Assembly: GCA_003116875.1 (NCBI GenBank)
Contig: BCKT01000012.1
Coordinates: 956,098 to 1,020,097, forward strand
DNA from: Takashimella koratensis
Lineage: Eukaryota > Basidiomycota > Tremellomycetes > Trichosporonales > Tetragoniomycetaceae
Direction of reading: 5' to 3'
DNA length: 64,000 nt
Shown one piece after another: positions 1 through 10,780 of this stretch; the first letter of the stretch is position 1; each line of letters begins with the position of its first letter. Under the pieces are notes generated by a model. It was not told where the DNA came from and did no database searches. It saw only the letters and a program-made list of their open reading frames with translations. A program made the position numbers and the translations under genes.

Positions 1-164
1 GCCATGCTCGGTTCACATCACGGCTCCCCCGTACTTGTCCCCGTACGTAGGGCTTAGCTAACGGGTCGGTCCAAACAAAGGTAGTAGTAGGTCATCTCCT
101 CATCTTCCTTTTCTTTTGAGACAATGCACCCTCCTGGAATGGGAGGGGTGGTTGACCTTTGAAC

Positions 165-203
<39 letters not shown>

Positions 204-525
204 TTTCCATCCCAGCCTACCAACCTACCTTTCCACCGTCCACACCACGATCACACCACATCTACACTCCGTTGCACACTGCACCTCTTCCTCGATCCAC
301 TTTCCTATCCCTTTCCACCTCGCTTCTTCCTCGCTCATCCTACCTTACCCCACCCACCTTCTTCCTTTCTTCTCAACTCAACACTGTGCCCGTGCCCGAG
401 ATCCCCTCGTGCTTCGTGTTGGACTAACGCCACACAGACCCCCACTTACATATAAGACAACCCATCGTCCACATTCCTCCTCTACCATCGCTCACCAACC
501 CTCGCCACCGCTCCAAACACCCAAG
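1..525 (+). promoter_or_regulatory. 5' leader/promoter of the bZIP gene with a 37-nt poly-C tract
   Basis: No gene is seen before the bZIP start at 526. An uninterrupted run of 37 C lies at 167-203, followed by pyrimidine-rich sequence typical of fungal leaders. Short upstream ATGs exist (for example at 124). The reading frames through the C run give poly-proline and are not believable genes. The run could form an i-motif, with a G-quadruplex on the other strand, and its length may be unreliable in an assembly. Confidence 0.6.
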
Positions 526-2901
526 ATGAGCGCCTCGCTCTCGCCCGTCTCCAACGGGCTCAGTATCGACGAAAGTGTTCCCGACCTCGTCAGCTCGTTC
601 CCCATGGACATGTCCGACCTTTTCAACTTTGACGAATTCGAGAGCGGTCCTAGCGTGCGTCCTCCACCCCTCTCCCTCACCACCTTCCCAACAAACTTTA
701 TTCCTGTCGACCTGAACCTTCTTCATGACTCAACAACCTTCATCCAACCTCAACTGACTCTACCCCTTCCTATCCCTCACAATGCTCAGTCCCTGCACTC
801 GCCGACTACCATGTCGCCCAACCGTACCCCGTCGCCGCTCAACACCAAGCAAGACCTTCCCCCTTCTTACACCGGTCTCTCCCCTCGCGATTTTTCCTTC
901 TTCGACGAGATGGTCGAGGAGAAGCCTGCACCGGCACCGGCTGCGCACAACGAGCCCATCACAGTCAAGGCCGAGCCGCTTGAGTTTGGGTTCACACCAT
1001 CTCCACCGCCTCCGACCGTCGCCACCGCGCCTATCGCTCCTGCGATGCCCGCAGTCGCCGCTCCGGTCTTCCCGAGTGACCTCTCCGGCCTGCCCCTCGA
1101 CCAGCAGGTCGCTCTCCAGCAGCTGTACGAGAACCTCATGCAGTACACCAACCAGTTGACCGCGGCCAACAACAACCAGTTCGCGCAAACGACCATCGAG
1201 CCGTCTCTTCTCTTCGGTACTGCCCCGGCCCCCGCCGTCCAGCCCCAAGTCGTCCAGCCGGTCGCCGCCCCCGCCCCGGTTGTCCAGCAACCACCGGTCG
1301 CCCCCGCGCCATCGGTCTCGCCCATGACCAGTAGCGAGGTGATTGACGACGACATGCTCGTCTCCATTGACGCTGCCGACCTCTCCATGATGCCCGGTCC
1401 CAGCCGAGCGCGCCAGGCCTCGACATTCTCAGTGCAGGGTGACGACATTGACAACAAGCTTGACCGCCTCGTGCCTCTCAGCTCGATCTTCAGCGCCGGC
1501 CGTGGCAAGGGCGGCAAGAAGGGCGGTGGGCTCTCGTCCGTCGTCCGCGCGGAGGACGAAGACATTGACGACGACGACTCGTGGCGTCCGAGTCCGGAAG
1601 AGTACAAGAAGCTCAGTTCCAAGGAGAAACGTCAACTGCGGAACAAGCTTAGCGCACGCGCCTTCCGAACTCGCCGCAAGGACTATATCGGTACCCTCGA
1701 GGCACACATCAAGGACCGCGATACGGTCATTGACGCTATCCGCTTGGAACTTAACACGAGCCGAGCCGAGAACCACGATCTGCGCGCAGAACTGGAAGCT
1801 CTCAAGGCGAGCACAATGAAGGTCCTCCACCCGGAATCAGCCAACGTCATCTCCCCGCCGCCGCCTGCGGCCTTGCTCAATGCGCTCGCTATGACCTCCG
1901 AGTTCACAGGCGCCAACACCACAGCGCCCGCACCTACACTCGCACCGTCGCCGCAGCTCGGATCCGGGTCCGCAGCTCCCTCGCCCAAGCGCACGCTCTC
2001 GTCGTCTACTATCAGCTCGACTATCAACACCCGCAAGGACATTGGGGCCTTTGACTCGCGCGGGTTCTGGGGTGGCGGTTCGAGCGATAACATCTTTGGT
2101 GGCTCGACCATTTGCCACACTTTATTCACCCCCGAGGTCGTCCTCCCTCCTCGTGCCAACCTAAACCCTCTCCTCAACGGCGACCACAGCCACAACCACT
2201 ACTCCCCGCTCTCCTCCTCCTCCTCGCCTTCCTCCGTCTCCTCTGCCTCGGCGTCCTCGGCCTCGTCCAGCGGGAACAGCTCGACATTTACCCTCGGCAG
2301 CGTCCGCAACGGGACCAACATTGACCACGCGAGCTTCTCTGAGTGGGCCGAGCAGACCCCCTTCTCGCTTCGAACAATGGACAGCTACCGAATCCAGATG
2401 TGGTCTCGACTCGCTCGGGAGGCCGCTGCCGACCGCGCCAATTTGGCGGGCGACATGCGCCCTCGCTTCCTCGTCGACCCGACTCGCGCATCTACTTCTC
2501 CCGCGACCTCCTCCCCTACCCCGTCTCAAGTTGCCGCCGTGTCCGCCGTGGCTTCCGCTACGTCGAACCACATCTCGAGCAAACTCGCTTCGTCCTTCTT
2601 CTCTGCCTTCACTGGGCCATCATCGACCAAGCTCGATACCGACAAGCTCACGGCCGTCGTCACTGGTCGCGCACACTTGGCTGTCATCGCGTCCGACTTC
2701 AAGGCCGCGACGGAGGGAAGTGCTTCGGCCTCGACGACGACACCGCCAGCAACGGATGCGGCGGACGCACTGGCCTACGCGATGGCAGGGCTGAAGGTCC
2801 AGACGGGGGCAACGACTCCTGCAGAGAGCTTGAGAGTCAGGGAGAACCCAATCGCTGCGATGGCTGGGTTCTTCAAGACGGCCATGCCAGCAAGGGCATA
2901 A
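526..2901 (+). CDS. bZIP transcription factor
   Basis: Nuclear DNA-binding regulator of 791 aa if read without introns. The chosen start is the ATG at 526 (MSASLSPVSNG), which follows a CAAG context; the frame is open upstream to 409 but less protein-like there. The basic region contains RNKLSARAFRTRRKDY (about residues 370-385) and runs straight into a leucine-zipper coiled coil of about 40 residues, preceded by an acidic DDDDS stretch. The flanks are Pro/Ala/Ser-rich and probably disordered activation regions. An excellent intron could be removed in frame at 655-789 (GTGCGT donor, CTGAC branch-like site, CAG acceptor, 135 nt, phase 0), giving a 746-aa form. A poly(A)-like AATAAA lies near 3094. 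The target genes cannot be told from sequence. Confidence 0.9.
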   Translation: MSASLSPVSNGLSIDESVPDLVSSFPMDMSDLFNFDEFESGPSVRPPPLSLTTFPTNFIPVDLNLLHDSTTFIQPQLTLPLPIPHNAQSLHSPTTMSPNRTPSPLNTKQDLPPSYTGLSPRDFSFFDEMVEEKPAPAPAAHNEPITVKAEPLEFGFTPSPPPPTVATAPIAPAMPAVAAPVFPSDLSGLPLDQQVALQQLYENLMQYTNQLTAANNNQFAQTTIEPSLLFGTAPAPAVQPQVVQPVAAPAPVVQQPPVAPAPSVSPMTSSEVIDDDMLVSIDAADLSMMPGPSRARQASTFSVQGDDIDNKLDRLVPLSSIFSAGRGKGGKKGGGLSSVVRAEDEDIDDDDSWRPSPEEYKKLSSKEKRQLRNKLSARAFRTRRKDYIGTLEAHIKDRDTVIDAIRLELNTSRAENHDLRAELEALKASTMKVLHPESANVISPPPPAALLNALAMTSEFTGANTTAPAPTLAPSPQLGSGSAAPSPKRTLSSSTISSTINTRKDIGAFDSRGFWGGGSSDNIFGGSTICHTLFTPEVVLPPRANLNPLLNGDHSHNHYSPLSSSSSPSSVSSASASSASSSGNSSTFTLGSVRNGTNIDHASFSEWAEQTPFSLRTMDSYRIQMWSRLAREAAADRANLAGDMRPRFLVDPTRASTSPATSSPTPSQVAAVSAVASATSNHISSKLASSFFSAFTGPSSTKLDTDKLTAVVTGRAHLAVIASDFKAATEGSASASTTTPPATDAADALAYAMAGLKVQTGATTPAESLRVRENPIAAMAGFFKTAMPARA

Positions 2902-5852
2902 TCCCAGCCTCTTTGATTCACGATCACGAATCGAATCCATGAAATTCAAGAAACAACCTAAAATCAAGGCGTGAAATAGATCCAAAGTCGAGCCGAGACT
3001 CTACCCCCTCTCTTTTTCATTTCCCTTTTCCGATGGAAACCTTTTCATAGTTCTGTTGTGTGTCTTCATTCCTACTGTGTCATCGTTGTTTCTTAATAAA
3101 ATCCGTTTTTTTTACACCCCGCCCACCTCTCTGTTCCTTGTTTCCTCAGTACCAATAGTGTTGGTTTAACATGTACAATACGTTTATGTCCAAAGTTCCA
3201 TTCCCATTCGCCGAGCCTAAGCAGTCGGGTCGTTGGGGCTGACGGTCCCGAATGCGTTAGTCGATCCAGTCAGTATACAGTAGTAGTTATATGATCAATT
3301 TACCCCTTCCCGCCTGCCTGCCTTTGATGTTCATGATTCATCAGCGGCCGTCATGTTCAATGTCTTTGTTCTTCGCTCTAGTCCTTTGGGTACCTCAGCC
3401 TCTCAGCCCTCTGTAAATGATGTTTCGGTCAAGTGACGTGATGTAGTCCAATTCCAACAAGTTCATCCAGTCCAACCAATCCGCCCAGCCAAAGGTCCGA
3501 CCGAACCAATCAAACAAATCGGTTCAAGACCTTGGGGCCCCTCGTTGAACGGGAACGTTGAATACCCAATGTTTTGTCCAAACTCAAGATTGGAAGAGAG
3601 AACAGGCAAAACTCAATGTAGACGTCAAGGGCAAGACGGCGGACGCTAGAAGTATGTACTTTATTACGGAACACATATGGGGGGAGACCACCGGATTGAC
3701 TCGATGACAGCATGGGCGGGTATTTGAGGCTCGCTGATGATCGAGCCAAGCCCGAGAATTGGGGGGGTTGGGGGGTTGTTGGAGAATGACCAAGGCTAGG
3801 GGCGAGCGAGCGTGCTGATCACGAGGCCGCGAGGCCGCGAGGCGCAGCGCTAGTGTCCCATCGATCCGCTCATGACGAAACCGATACCGTCCACCGTCCG
3901 CCGTCCATCGGTACAGCTTAGCCAGCGGTGCAAGTCATCACCGTCAGTCCGATGGTGAGCACAAGGCCCGCACAAGGTCCTTAGGGTCCTCTGTCGCACT
4001 GCCCGCCTATCTCGGAGACGTTGAATCCAAGGACAACGATACTCAATTTTTACGTACGTACGTACTCCCCGCCCTGGCCATTCATCCAAGTAAACAAAAA
4101 ACAAACACACAAACAACCGCAAAAAAAACAAACAAGAATAAACCGAAAACACACACACGCATACACAAGCTCCGCTATATATTGAGTGTCATCTAGCAAG
4201 TGTAGTGTACTTGGTTGTGATGCACAGTAGCGGGTCCGTAGCGGCTCCGTAGTGTGTTCCGGGACGTCAGAGCCTCGGTGTCCAAAGATCCAGAGACAGG
4301 CCAAAGTGCGGCCCAGCGATTCGTTTGTTTTGGTTTTTGTTTAGCGTCAAGTAAGAGCAAGCGAGCGAGCGAGCGAGGGAGAGAGGGAAAGAGGGAGAGA
4401 GTATTACGCCACTGTGGCTGTTGTTCGAATCAAAGTGGATCAAGAAAAATGTTCCAACTGACGCAACGTCTTTCGGAATCGACACCAACTTTGTCCTGTC
4501 CGATGGGATTTCGATGGGGAGGGGGGGCAGTCAAAAGTCACCTGCTTCAGATTTCCTGCCCCCCTGCCCCCCTGCCCCCTCTGCTGGACTGCTGGGTTTC
4601 TGGACTGCTGGTTCCGCACCTGCCCTTCCTTACGCTTACCGCCCCCTCCCCGGCCCCATGCCCTACGCCTCGCCCTGATGCCGGTTCTCGCCCTGCCTGC
4701 CACTTTTCCCAAACAAACAAGGACAGGACGGGGACACAAACAAGCGTTGGTCCATCCGACTATCCGACCATCCCATCCATCCATCCATCCAGACGTCCAC
4801 TTGTCCCATCCGACTGTCCATCCAACCATCATGCCAATCATGCCAATCGTTCACCAAAGGCAGCGGTGCATAGGCAAGCAAGCGTGCAGGCTGTACAGGC
4901 TACAGGCCACAGGCCACATAGGCAATAGAGACCAAGGGAATACTGACACATGATGCAAGGTCGATTCCAAGCCATTGCTCATCGATGCTCAGGTCCTAGC
5001 CGATCTCCCCCTCTCCCTCCCCCTCGCCCCTGCCCCCCTGAACCCCTGCACTCCTCGCCCACTCTGCTTGCCCTCACCCTTCCTCCCAACTTCTCATTCC
5101 TGTTTCTCTTTACTCACTCGCCTTGTCTCTCTTTTTGTCTCAGTCTCATCCACACTCGTTTACTCACGACCCGACCGACTTCTCACCTTCCCGACGACCA
5201 AGACCCCGACACTCTTTCGACCCGACCCGATACCCCTCGCCTCATCTCGTCTCGACTCGCCCCGTTCCGTCCACCTCGCACCTCACACCTCACACCTCGC
5301 ACTTTATCACCTCACACCTCGCACTTTATCACCTCACACCTCCCAAGGATCAACAAGTCAAGCCAATAGGCAAAACGAGCCGTCACTTTTGTCTCTGGAA
5401 CACTCTTCTTCCCTCGATACCCAAGACTCCAACGATACTCCCTCGTCTCCTTTCCTCTCTTCTCACGACCCACGTCTTTGAGCTGTTCTCATGACGTTTG
5501 CCTAATACCCTTTGTTACTGTACGTCGTCTGCTGTCCTACGCCTCCCACTCGTCTTCCTCTTTCCCACTCCCACTCCACCGCTACGTTGCCGTCGCCGGC
5601 CTCGGTTATGGTTGTCGTTGTTGGTGTCGTCAGTCCCTGGTCTCTACTGTCTTGCTCTTCTCATCACCATCGTCGCTTCTCCTCTCGTCATCCTTGTCCT
5701 CGTCGTCTTGCTAACTCGTGGACAGCCTTTCCAACTACCGACACTCGTTTAATCCCCAATCTTCACGCACTTCGCACACCTCTACGACCCGCACCGCTTT
5801 GTTCGTTTCCCACTCCACTCTGCCCGACCCGACCCAAACACCTGCCGCCGCC
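2902..5852. other. gene-poor intergenic region with simple repeats
   Basis: About 2.95 kb between the bZIP stop and the next start. It holds the bZIP 3' UTR (AATAAA near 3094), a palindromic ACGT repeat near 4053-4067, a GCGA repeat near 4358-4376, and CCAT/ATCC repeats near 4772-4792. From about 4980 it becomes a strongly pyrimidine-rich stretch that looks like the promoter and leader of the downstream gene. No ORF with a recognisable domain was found on either strand. Confidence 0.6.
5273..5342. repeat. tandem repeat, unit about 22 bp
   Basis: Two nearly identical copies of a unit containing CACACCTCGCACTTTATCAC follow each other, with a partial third copy on each side. It sits in the pyrimidine-rich stretch upstream of the gene at 5853. 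Confidence 0.7.
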
Positions 5853-6897
5853 ATGATGTCTGAGAAAGGTGAGTTATGGTCTCTAAGCGAGGAGTCGGAG
5901 TTGTGTTATTGTTTGCGCCAGTGCCAGTGTTGGTGTCCATCGTCGTTGGCTTGACTGCGATGCGAATAAACACGGACAAGAGGATGATTGCATCACTGCA
6001 TCATTGCTTCGACCCTGCTGTGTCATCATCTCATCATCCCATCATCCCATCATCCCCCTGCCTGGCGGGCATCCTTTGAGATGGTTGATTGAGCGCTTGG
6101 CTTGCTCGTCTTGGTTTCATCGCCCCACACCTGCCTCTCCTTCCCTTTCCCTCTGCGCCCTCGCCCTCGCCCTTGCCAAGATCACCATCTCAATCTTTGG
6201 CCTCATCCTTTCATCCTTTCATCCCAGCGCCCAGATCCCCTCCTCCTTCTCCTTCCTCTTTGCACTCGTCCGTTGTCGCTCGGTACCGTGCCGTATAAAT
6301 AACCTACCGTTCCTCTCACTCACCACCACCCACCTTTTCCAGCTTCATCCTCATCGCCGTCTACCCCGCCGCGCGTGTTCATCCCGGCCTTCACGGCGAC
6401 AACTACTGCAACTGCGACACCGCCGTCGACGCTCGTCGCGTCCCCTACTAGGATGAACAGCGTGGAATCGATCAGCTATAGCTATGCTTCGATCGAGGAG
6501 GAGAAACGGGCAATGAGTATCGAAGTCCCTGGGATCGTCTTGAGTGAGTAGACTGTCCACTGTCACTGACTCCCTCCGCTATCATTCTTGCCTTGCCTCT
6601 CTCGTTGTGTTCCGTCTAACTTGCCCAGCCGAACCAAGCATCGATCGCCCTTCTTCACCTCCACCTAAATCAATCATCCTCCTCTCGCCCGCTACCATGC
6701 CCTACACTCCCAAATCTCAACAACCTCAACGGACTCTACTCTCCTGCCTTCTCGCGCCTCTCACGCGCGGTGGGTCTCCCTTGACTCCCTTGATTCGCGC
6801 AGTCGTCCTCCTCCTCGTTCTCGGTCTCTGCGCATACCACCTCTGGACACACGTCGATATCACCCGGGTCGTCGAGGAGGTCGGTATGCGGTCCTAA
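5853..6897 (+). CDS. small tail-anchored membrane protein, unknown function
   Basis: Predicted 161-aa protein from three exons: 5853-5868, 6343-6543 and 6629-6897. The introns begin GTGAGT and end in CAG, and the second has a CTAAC branch site. The phases (1, 1) close exactly to one frame. The N-terminal half is Ser/Thr/Pro-rich (ATTTATATPPST), followed by an acidic YASIEEEKR segment. A single hydrophobic helix (AVVLLLVLGLCAYHLW) lies about 20 residues before the C-terminus, and no signal peptide is visible. This is the layout of a tail-anchored protein of the ER or mitochondrial outer membrane. No family was recognised. The first intron is long (474 bp), which is common for a leader-proximal intron. 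Confidence 0.7.
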
Positions 6898-6918
6898 CGA
6901 CGGTCAAGTGATCTTCTC

Positions 6919-7000
6919 CCCCCCTCTCTCCCTCTCTCCCTCTCTCCCTCTCTCCCTCTCTCCCTCTCTCCCTCTCTCCCTCTCTCCCTCTCTACCTCTC
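6919..7000. repeat. CTCTCCCT microsatellite
   Basis: About nine uninterrupted copies of the 8-mer CTCTCCCT lie directly after the stop codon of the small membrane protein gene, so they are probably in its 3' UTR. Confidence 0.9.
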
Positions 7001-7931
7001 TCGTCTACAACCACCTACATCGTCTTCAGAGTCCTCCCGTCGTCGCGAGAAACGGATCGTCAATCGCAAAAACGCATCGTCTACGTCAAGCCAAGCCAAG
7101 CACAACGTCACATGTCTCCAACGGCCCCTTCAAGATCTCACTCTCTTGACGACGCATCAACGCATCTGAATTTCTCTCACGTTTCCTGGTCTGGCTCTTA
7201 GCCAAAGCCTCGTTGTCTTCATACTTCCTCACTCCTTCTTACCCTCACACCTGCTTACCCTCCTTCCTACCTTCCCCACCGCACTGCGGTTTTCGTCTGT
7301 TTCTTTTGGGTCTCTCTCTCCCCTGCGTGGGCTACCGTGGACACTGTTCGTATATTTATCTCATCTCTGCTATCGACTCTCGTGGCCTTGATTAAAACCT
7401 CACGACCTTCCTACTGGTGACCCTATCGGCATATAATCCGATCGTATATATCATCACGAGTCTGTCCCATAACGTTTCCCCCTTCTCCATTCCTAGCCTT
7501 CGGCCTCCCTCGAATTCCCCTCCCTCCTTCTTCTCTCTCTCTCTCTCGCTTATGAGTATATTGTCATCGTCACTGCTGTATTCACTCCATGAATCGACCT
7601 AGACTCTCTCCTGTGCAGCTGGATGCATTGGCTGTTGCGTGCACTTCTGCGCTATGTCTGTCAACGAAGGTTGCTGGAACACATAGGGTGCCTCTCGCAG
7701 AGTAGAAGGGGAGAAGCGCAAGGATGAAAAAAAAAAAAAAAAAAAAAGGTGCAAGTGCCCAAGGCGCTATGGTGCGCTTGAATGAGAATAGTACATCTAC
7801 AACTCGACGACCAACGGTAAAGTGACTGGCGGCGGGTATCTGGCCGTAAAAGGTCCAAGGAAGGGTGTGGAGGACAAAGGGAAAGCGGACGGTAGAGGCG
7901 GGACAAGGCGAGGGCGAGTATCTCAAGCAGT
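7001..7931. other. convergent intergenic region
   Basis: About 900 bp between the tails of the small membrane protein gene (+) and eIF6 (-). It contains a CT repeat near 7529-7548 and an A-run of about 20 near 7727-7747. No protein-like ORF was seen. Confidence 0.5.
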
Positions 7932-8788
7932 TTATGCGTAGTGGTCGATGAGCGAGTCGCGCATGTCGCCGATAACCGCTGCCGAAGTCTGTCCCTGCAA
8001 TCTGAACGTTGCCTCGATCACGCTAACCTCTGTCGCGGTAGTGTCAAGACCGGTGAAAGCACACCAGTCATTGACAACGAGTCCGGCGCCGATGACCTCG
8101 GACCCACGGTTGATCGTACCTGCGACGAGGGGGACCTGGAGCAACGAGCTGAGTTCGTCGAGTTCCGATCGCGACGTTTTCGGGTGAACCAATCCGCCTT
8201 GGTTAGACAATGCGCAGTAACTCCCGACAAGAACGTTGCTCGCCACTGTCTGGCGAAACACCTCAACCTTGAGCGTATCCGCAATGATCTCTTCCGTCTC
8301 TCGGTCGATATCAGGGTGCACGAGCGCCACGTAGTCGTTGCATGCAATCACGTTCCCAAGCGCCGACAACCGTTCCTCGACACGCTGAATCGCGACCGCG
8401 GGAGGAAGAGAGTTGCGCAAATGCTGAAGTTCCTGGTCGGTCGTGGTGGATGGGACAAGGAGACCGTGTCTGTTCCCAGCGGTAAGTCGACCAACGATAC
8501 GAGTACCAGCGATGGTGGTGTGAACGATAGGGATAACGTCGGCGAGCTCAGCCTCGAAGACGGAGTAAAAGTTGGTAGATGAGGCCAACGCGGTAAGGCA
8601 GTACGAGTTGGTGAGTTTGGAGAAGACACCAATATCGGTCGAGTTCTCAAATTGGCAGCCTGATGAGGTTCAGCAGGGTTCGTTCGTGTGCAGTGGAAGT
8701 GGGACAAGTTTGAGGATGTGAGGTAGGAGAGGTGGGACACGGACGAGTAGGACGGGGTGGAGGAGAGTGGTGACTTACGGACAGCCAT
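7932..8788 (-). CDS. TIF6: eukaryotic translation initiation factor 6 (60S anti-association factor)
   Basis: 245-aa eIF6, exactly the usual family length. It binds pre-60S ribosomal subunits in nucleolus and cytoplasm, blocks premature joining with 40S and is needed for 60S biogenesis. There are two exons: a 10-nt exon 1 (8779-8788, ATGGCTGTCC) and exon 2 (7932-8659), joined across a 119-bp intron with a GTAAGT donor and CAG acceptor. The spliced N-terminus reads [20 protein letters not shown], the conserved eIF6 start. Further hallmarks are [29 protein letters not shown] and [11 protein letters not shown] near the C-terminus. A TATA-like TTATAA lies about 150 bp upstream (near 8940). Without the tiny first exon the protein would lack its first beta strand. 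Confidence 0.97.
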
Positions 8789-9497
8789 GGTGGGTGATCT
8801 GGAGAAGGAGTTTGTGGGTGAACGCGGTTGAAGTTGTAGGAGTGAATATGCAGCGATCTGTACGCTGCGATCGGATAGACTGTCGGTGAGAGTTTTGCTT
8901 GTTGTTAACGAACCAACGTGAGATCGATGAACGAGCCTTTATAATTCTTGGGTGAGGAGGTTTTGACTAGAAAACGAAAAAATTACCAAGTCGATGGATG
9001 ATTTCACGCTCGGTCAGCTTGGAAAATGGTGGGATCGGTCACGTGATGAAGTGCGGTATAGAATTCTCGGATCCGAAATTTGGACGGGTCGAATCGGTGC
9101 AACGACGGAGAGGAGATAGTGGATAGTCGCAGAGCGACAGAGTGTCGAGACCAGTGGATGAGTGGAGGAGGATGCAGATGGTAAGCGGAGCGGGGGAGTT
9201 GCTCGGACCCGGTTTCAGATCGTGTAGCAATCTCTGGCAGGCGGGGTGGGCTACTAACGGCACAGGCCTCGGTAACGCCATACTTCGCTCGGGGATTCCG
9301 ATGACAAACAAATGAGTATGAGAAGAAACCTGATGAACCAGAGCATGAGATCGAACTTGGTCTACTCCTTGTACACGAATTCTCTCTGACCGACTCTGAC
9401 CTGTCCTTGACAGTCTCCAGTCCTCTCTGAAAAGCAATAACTGACACCGTTTTTTTCGCTCGGATCGTCGCTTCGCTTCGTTGTACGCATTTTCCCG
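8789..9497. other. intergenic region upstream of eIF6
   Basis: About 700 bp containing the eIF6 promoter (TTATAA near 8940). Short ORFs exist on the minus strand, but none shows a domain or clean exon structure. Confidence 0.5.
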
Positions 9498-9959
9498 TCA
9501 CTCCTCATCTGGCGTCAACCGAAGGAAGATTGAAGGTTCGAAGAGCATGGGGTCAACGGGCAAAGCGTCGAGGGACAACTGATCGACGGACTGCTCGACG
9601 GACGGGCGATCGAAGAACACTTGCTCTCCCTGGAGAGACTATTGATTGGTGCTCGGCGGATTGAAGAACGGGCCATTGAAGAACGAGTTCTCGGCAAGGG
9701 ACTGATAGAAGGTCATCGAGTCGTAGCGTGGCGAATCGAGACTGGGCGAATCGAGGCTGGGCAAATCGAGGCCAAGCGGATCGTCGTCAAGCGTATTTTC
9801 GTCAAGCGGATCTCCGTCAAGCAGATCGAAGCCAGGCAAATTGAGGCTTGACTGTTGGAGGTTCGACCGGCCCTTTATTCGACGACGCACTTTGATCCTT
9901 TTTTTCGTTGCTGTATCCTCCACGTCCAAGTTGGCCTCTGACAAGTCCTTGAAAGACAT
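9498..9959 (-). pseudogene. interrupted ORF with pentad repeats, acidic, unknown
   Basis: A minus-strand frame starting at the ATG at 9959 (MSFKDLSEANLDVED) reads 106 residues to a TAG at 9639-9641. The same frame then continues in protein-like, acidic sequence (DRPSVEQSVDQLSLDALPVD) to a TGA at 9498. The segment 9657-9851 is built of thirteen 15-bp units. On this strand they give five-residue repeats that mostly start with Asp or Asn (DLLDG, DPLDE, NTLDD, DPLGL, DLPSL, DSPSL). The continuing pentad rhythm after the TAG suggests one original frame broken by a single nonsense change (CAG to TAG is the simplest). It lies directly downstream of the 9968-10780 gene and could instead be its lost C-terminal part. 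No family is recognised. Confidence 0.4.
9657..9851. repeat. thirteen degenerate 15-bp tandem repeats
   Basis: Consecutive 15-bp units such as CGAATCGAGACTGGG, CGAATCGAGGCTGGG and CGGATCTCCGTCAAG. The period is exact, so both strands show a five-residue rhythm without a frameshift. The plus strand would give RIETG, RIEAG, QIEAK and RIFVK, but it has no ATG start. Confidence 0.8.
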
Positions 9960-9967
9960 GTGATCTC

Positions 9968-10780
9968 TCAAGGGTGGAGCCTTGAAGAACGCACAACCCA
10001 GGTCTCGTCATGCGTCGGAAGAGTCCGCGTCCGTGGCTTCCCACGGTAAGATCCCCATCTGCGCGTCACCGTCGATTTTCTTCCGTAGCACGAGTCGACA
10101 TAGAACGGCTTCTGGAGCCCTCTTCGCGTCAAGTACTTGGAGATCCTCTCAGCCAGGACCTTTGGAAACATCTGTTCAATGGGTACCTCGTCATTGAGCG
10201 TGAAGTAGTGCCCTCGGCCATGCCACGGAAAAGCCGCTGGGTCAAGGTAGAAACAGTTGTAGTTCAAAAACTGTTGCGGCGCTCTCTTGCGCTGTGGCAT
10301 ATTCGATACATCTTTGGTGTACTTTTGGCCTTGGTGATTCAGTCGAATGGTGATTGTGCTGGGCAGGGTCCCGTTGGAGGGATTCCCGGGGGGTAAGGCA
10401 GACTTGGGCTCAACTGGCTCTGGCGCAACGTCTTCAGTGACCCGGGAAGCCTCGAAAGTGGTGAAGAGACGTTCGGCTGCGGATGAGTCCGGTGGAACAA
10501 GGACAGCCTCCGAATCGACTTGCGGGACGAAAGACGAAATCGTGTTCGAATCCGTCTGCGCCTCGGGCTGAGACATGGTGGGTGGATATCTCAGAAGCGT
10601 CGGCATATGAAAGCCGTGGTACTGGTCGTCTCCTGGGAAGATCAATCCAGCTTTCAAAACCGTCTTGACAAATTTGATGTCGTCCTCATCGTCGTCGCTG
10701 TCTGCGCTGGAGGCGAGGGCTTGGGATGTTTGAGCCGACGTTTCGTCCGGGTGGCGTTCGACACCCTTGCGTTTAGGCAT
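9968..10780 (-). CDS. unrecognised protein, member of a local two-gene family
   Basis: 270-aa frame starting MPKRKGVERHPDE at 10780; the frame is open further upstream but without a better ATG. The N-terminal half is disordered and acidic (SADSDDDEDDIKFVKTV). The C-terminal part is folded-looking: ITIRLNHQGQKYTKDVS, then FPWHGRGHYFTLNDEVPIEQ with MFPKVLAERI, then a basic WGSYRGKPRTRTLP segment. The block from the glycines through VPIEQMFPKVLAERI aligns with SCTGYLKMKEPLQLSDVFPE in the gene at 11803-12297 on the opposite strand. The function is unknown and I recognise no named domain. No intron is needed. The tail after residue 245 may be altered relative to the ancestor, given the broken ORF directly downstream. 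Confidence 0.6.
   Translation of the reverse strand: MPKRKGVERHPDETSAQTSQALASSADSDDDEDDIKFVKTVLKAGLIFPGDDQYHGFHMPTLLRYPPTMSQPEAQTDSNTISSFVPQVDSEAVLVPPDSSAAERLFTTFEASRVTEDVAPEPVEPKSALPPGNPSNGTLPSTITIRLNHQGQKYTKDVSNMPQRKRAPQQFLNYNCFYLDPAAFPWHGRGHYFTLNDEVPIEQMFPKVLAERISKYLTRRGLQKPFYVDSCYGRKSTVTRRWGSYRGKPRTRTLPTHDETWVVRSSRLHP

Noticed and set aside
116..455. Poly-proline ORFs at the left end
   Set aside because: They arise from translating the C37 run and surrounding pyrimidine-rich leader; no domain, and they overlap the bZIP leader.
6908..7201. ORF with repeated SPSLPLSL
   Set aside because: Translation of the CTCTCCCT microsatellite; no coding signal beyond the repeat.
9621..9851. Plus-strand RIEAG-type pentad ORF as a gene
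   Set aside because: No ATG start, and the exact 15-bp period gives a pentad rhythm on any strand. The minus frame has better composition and continues beyond the repeat.
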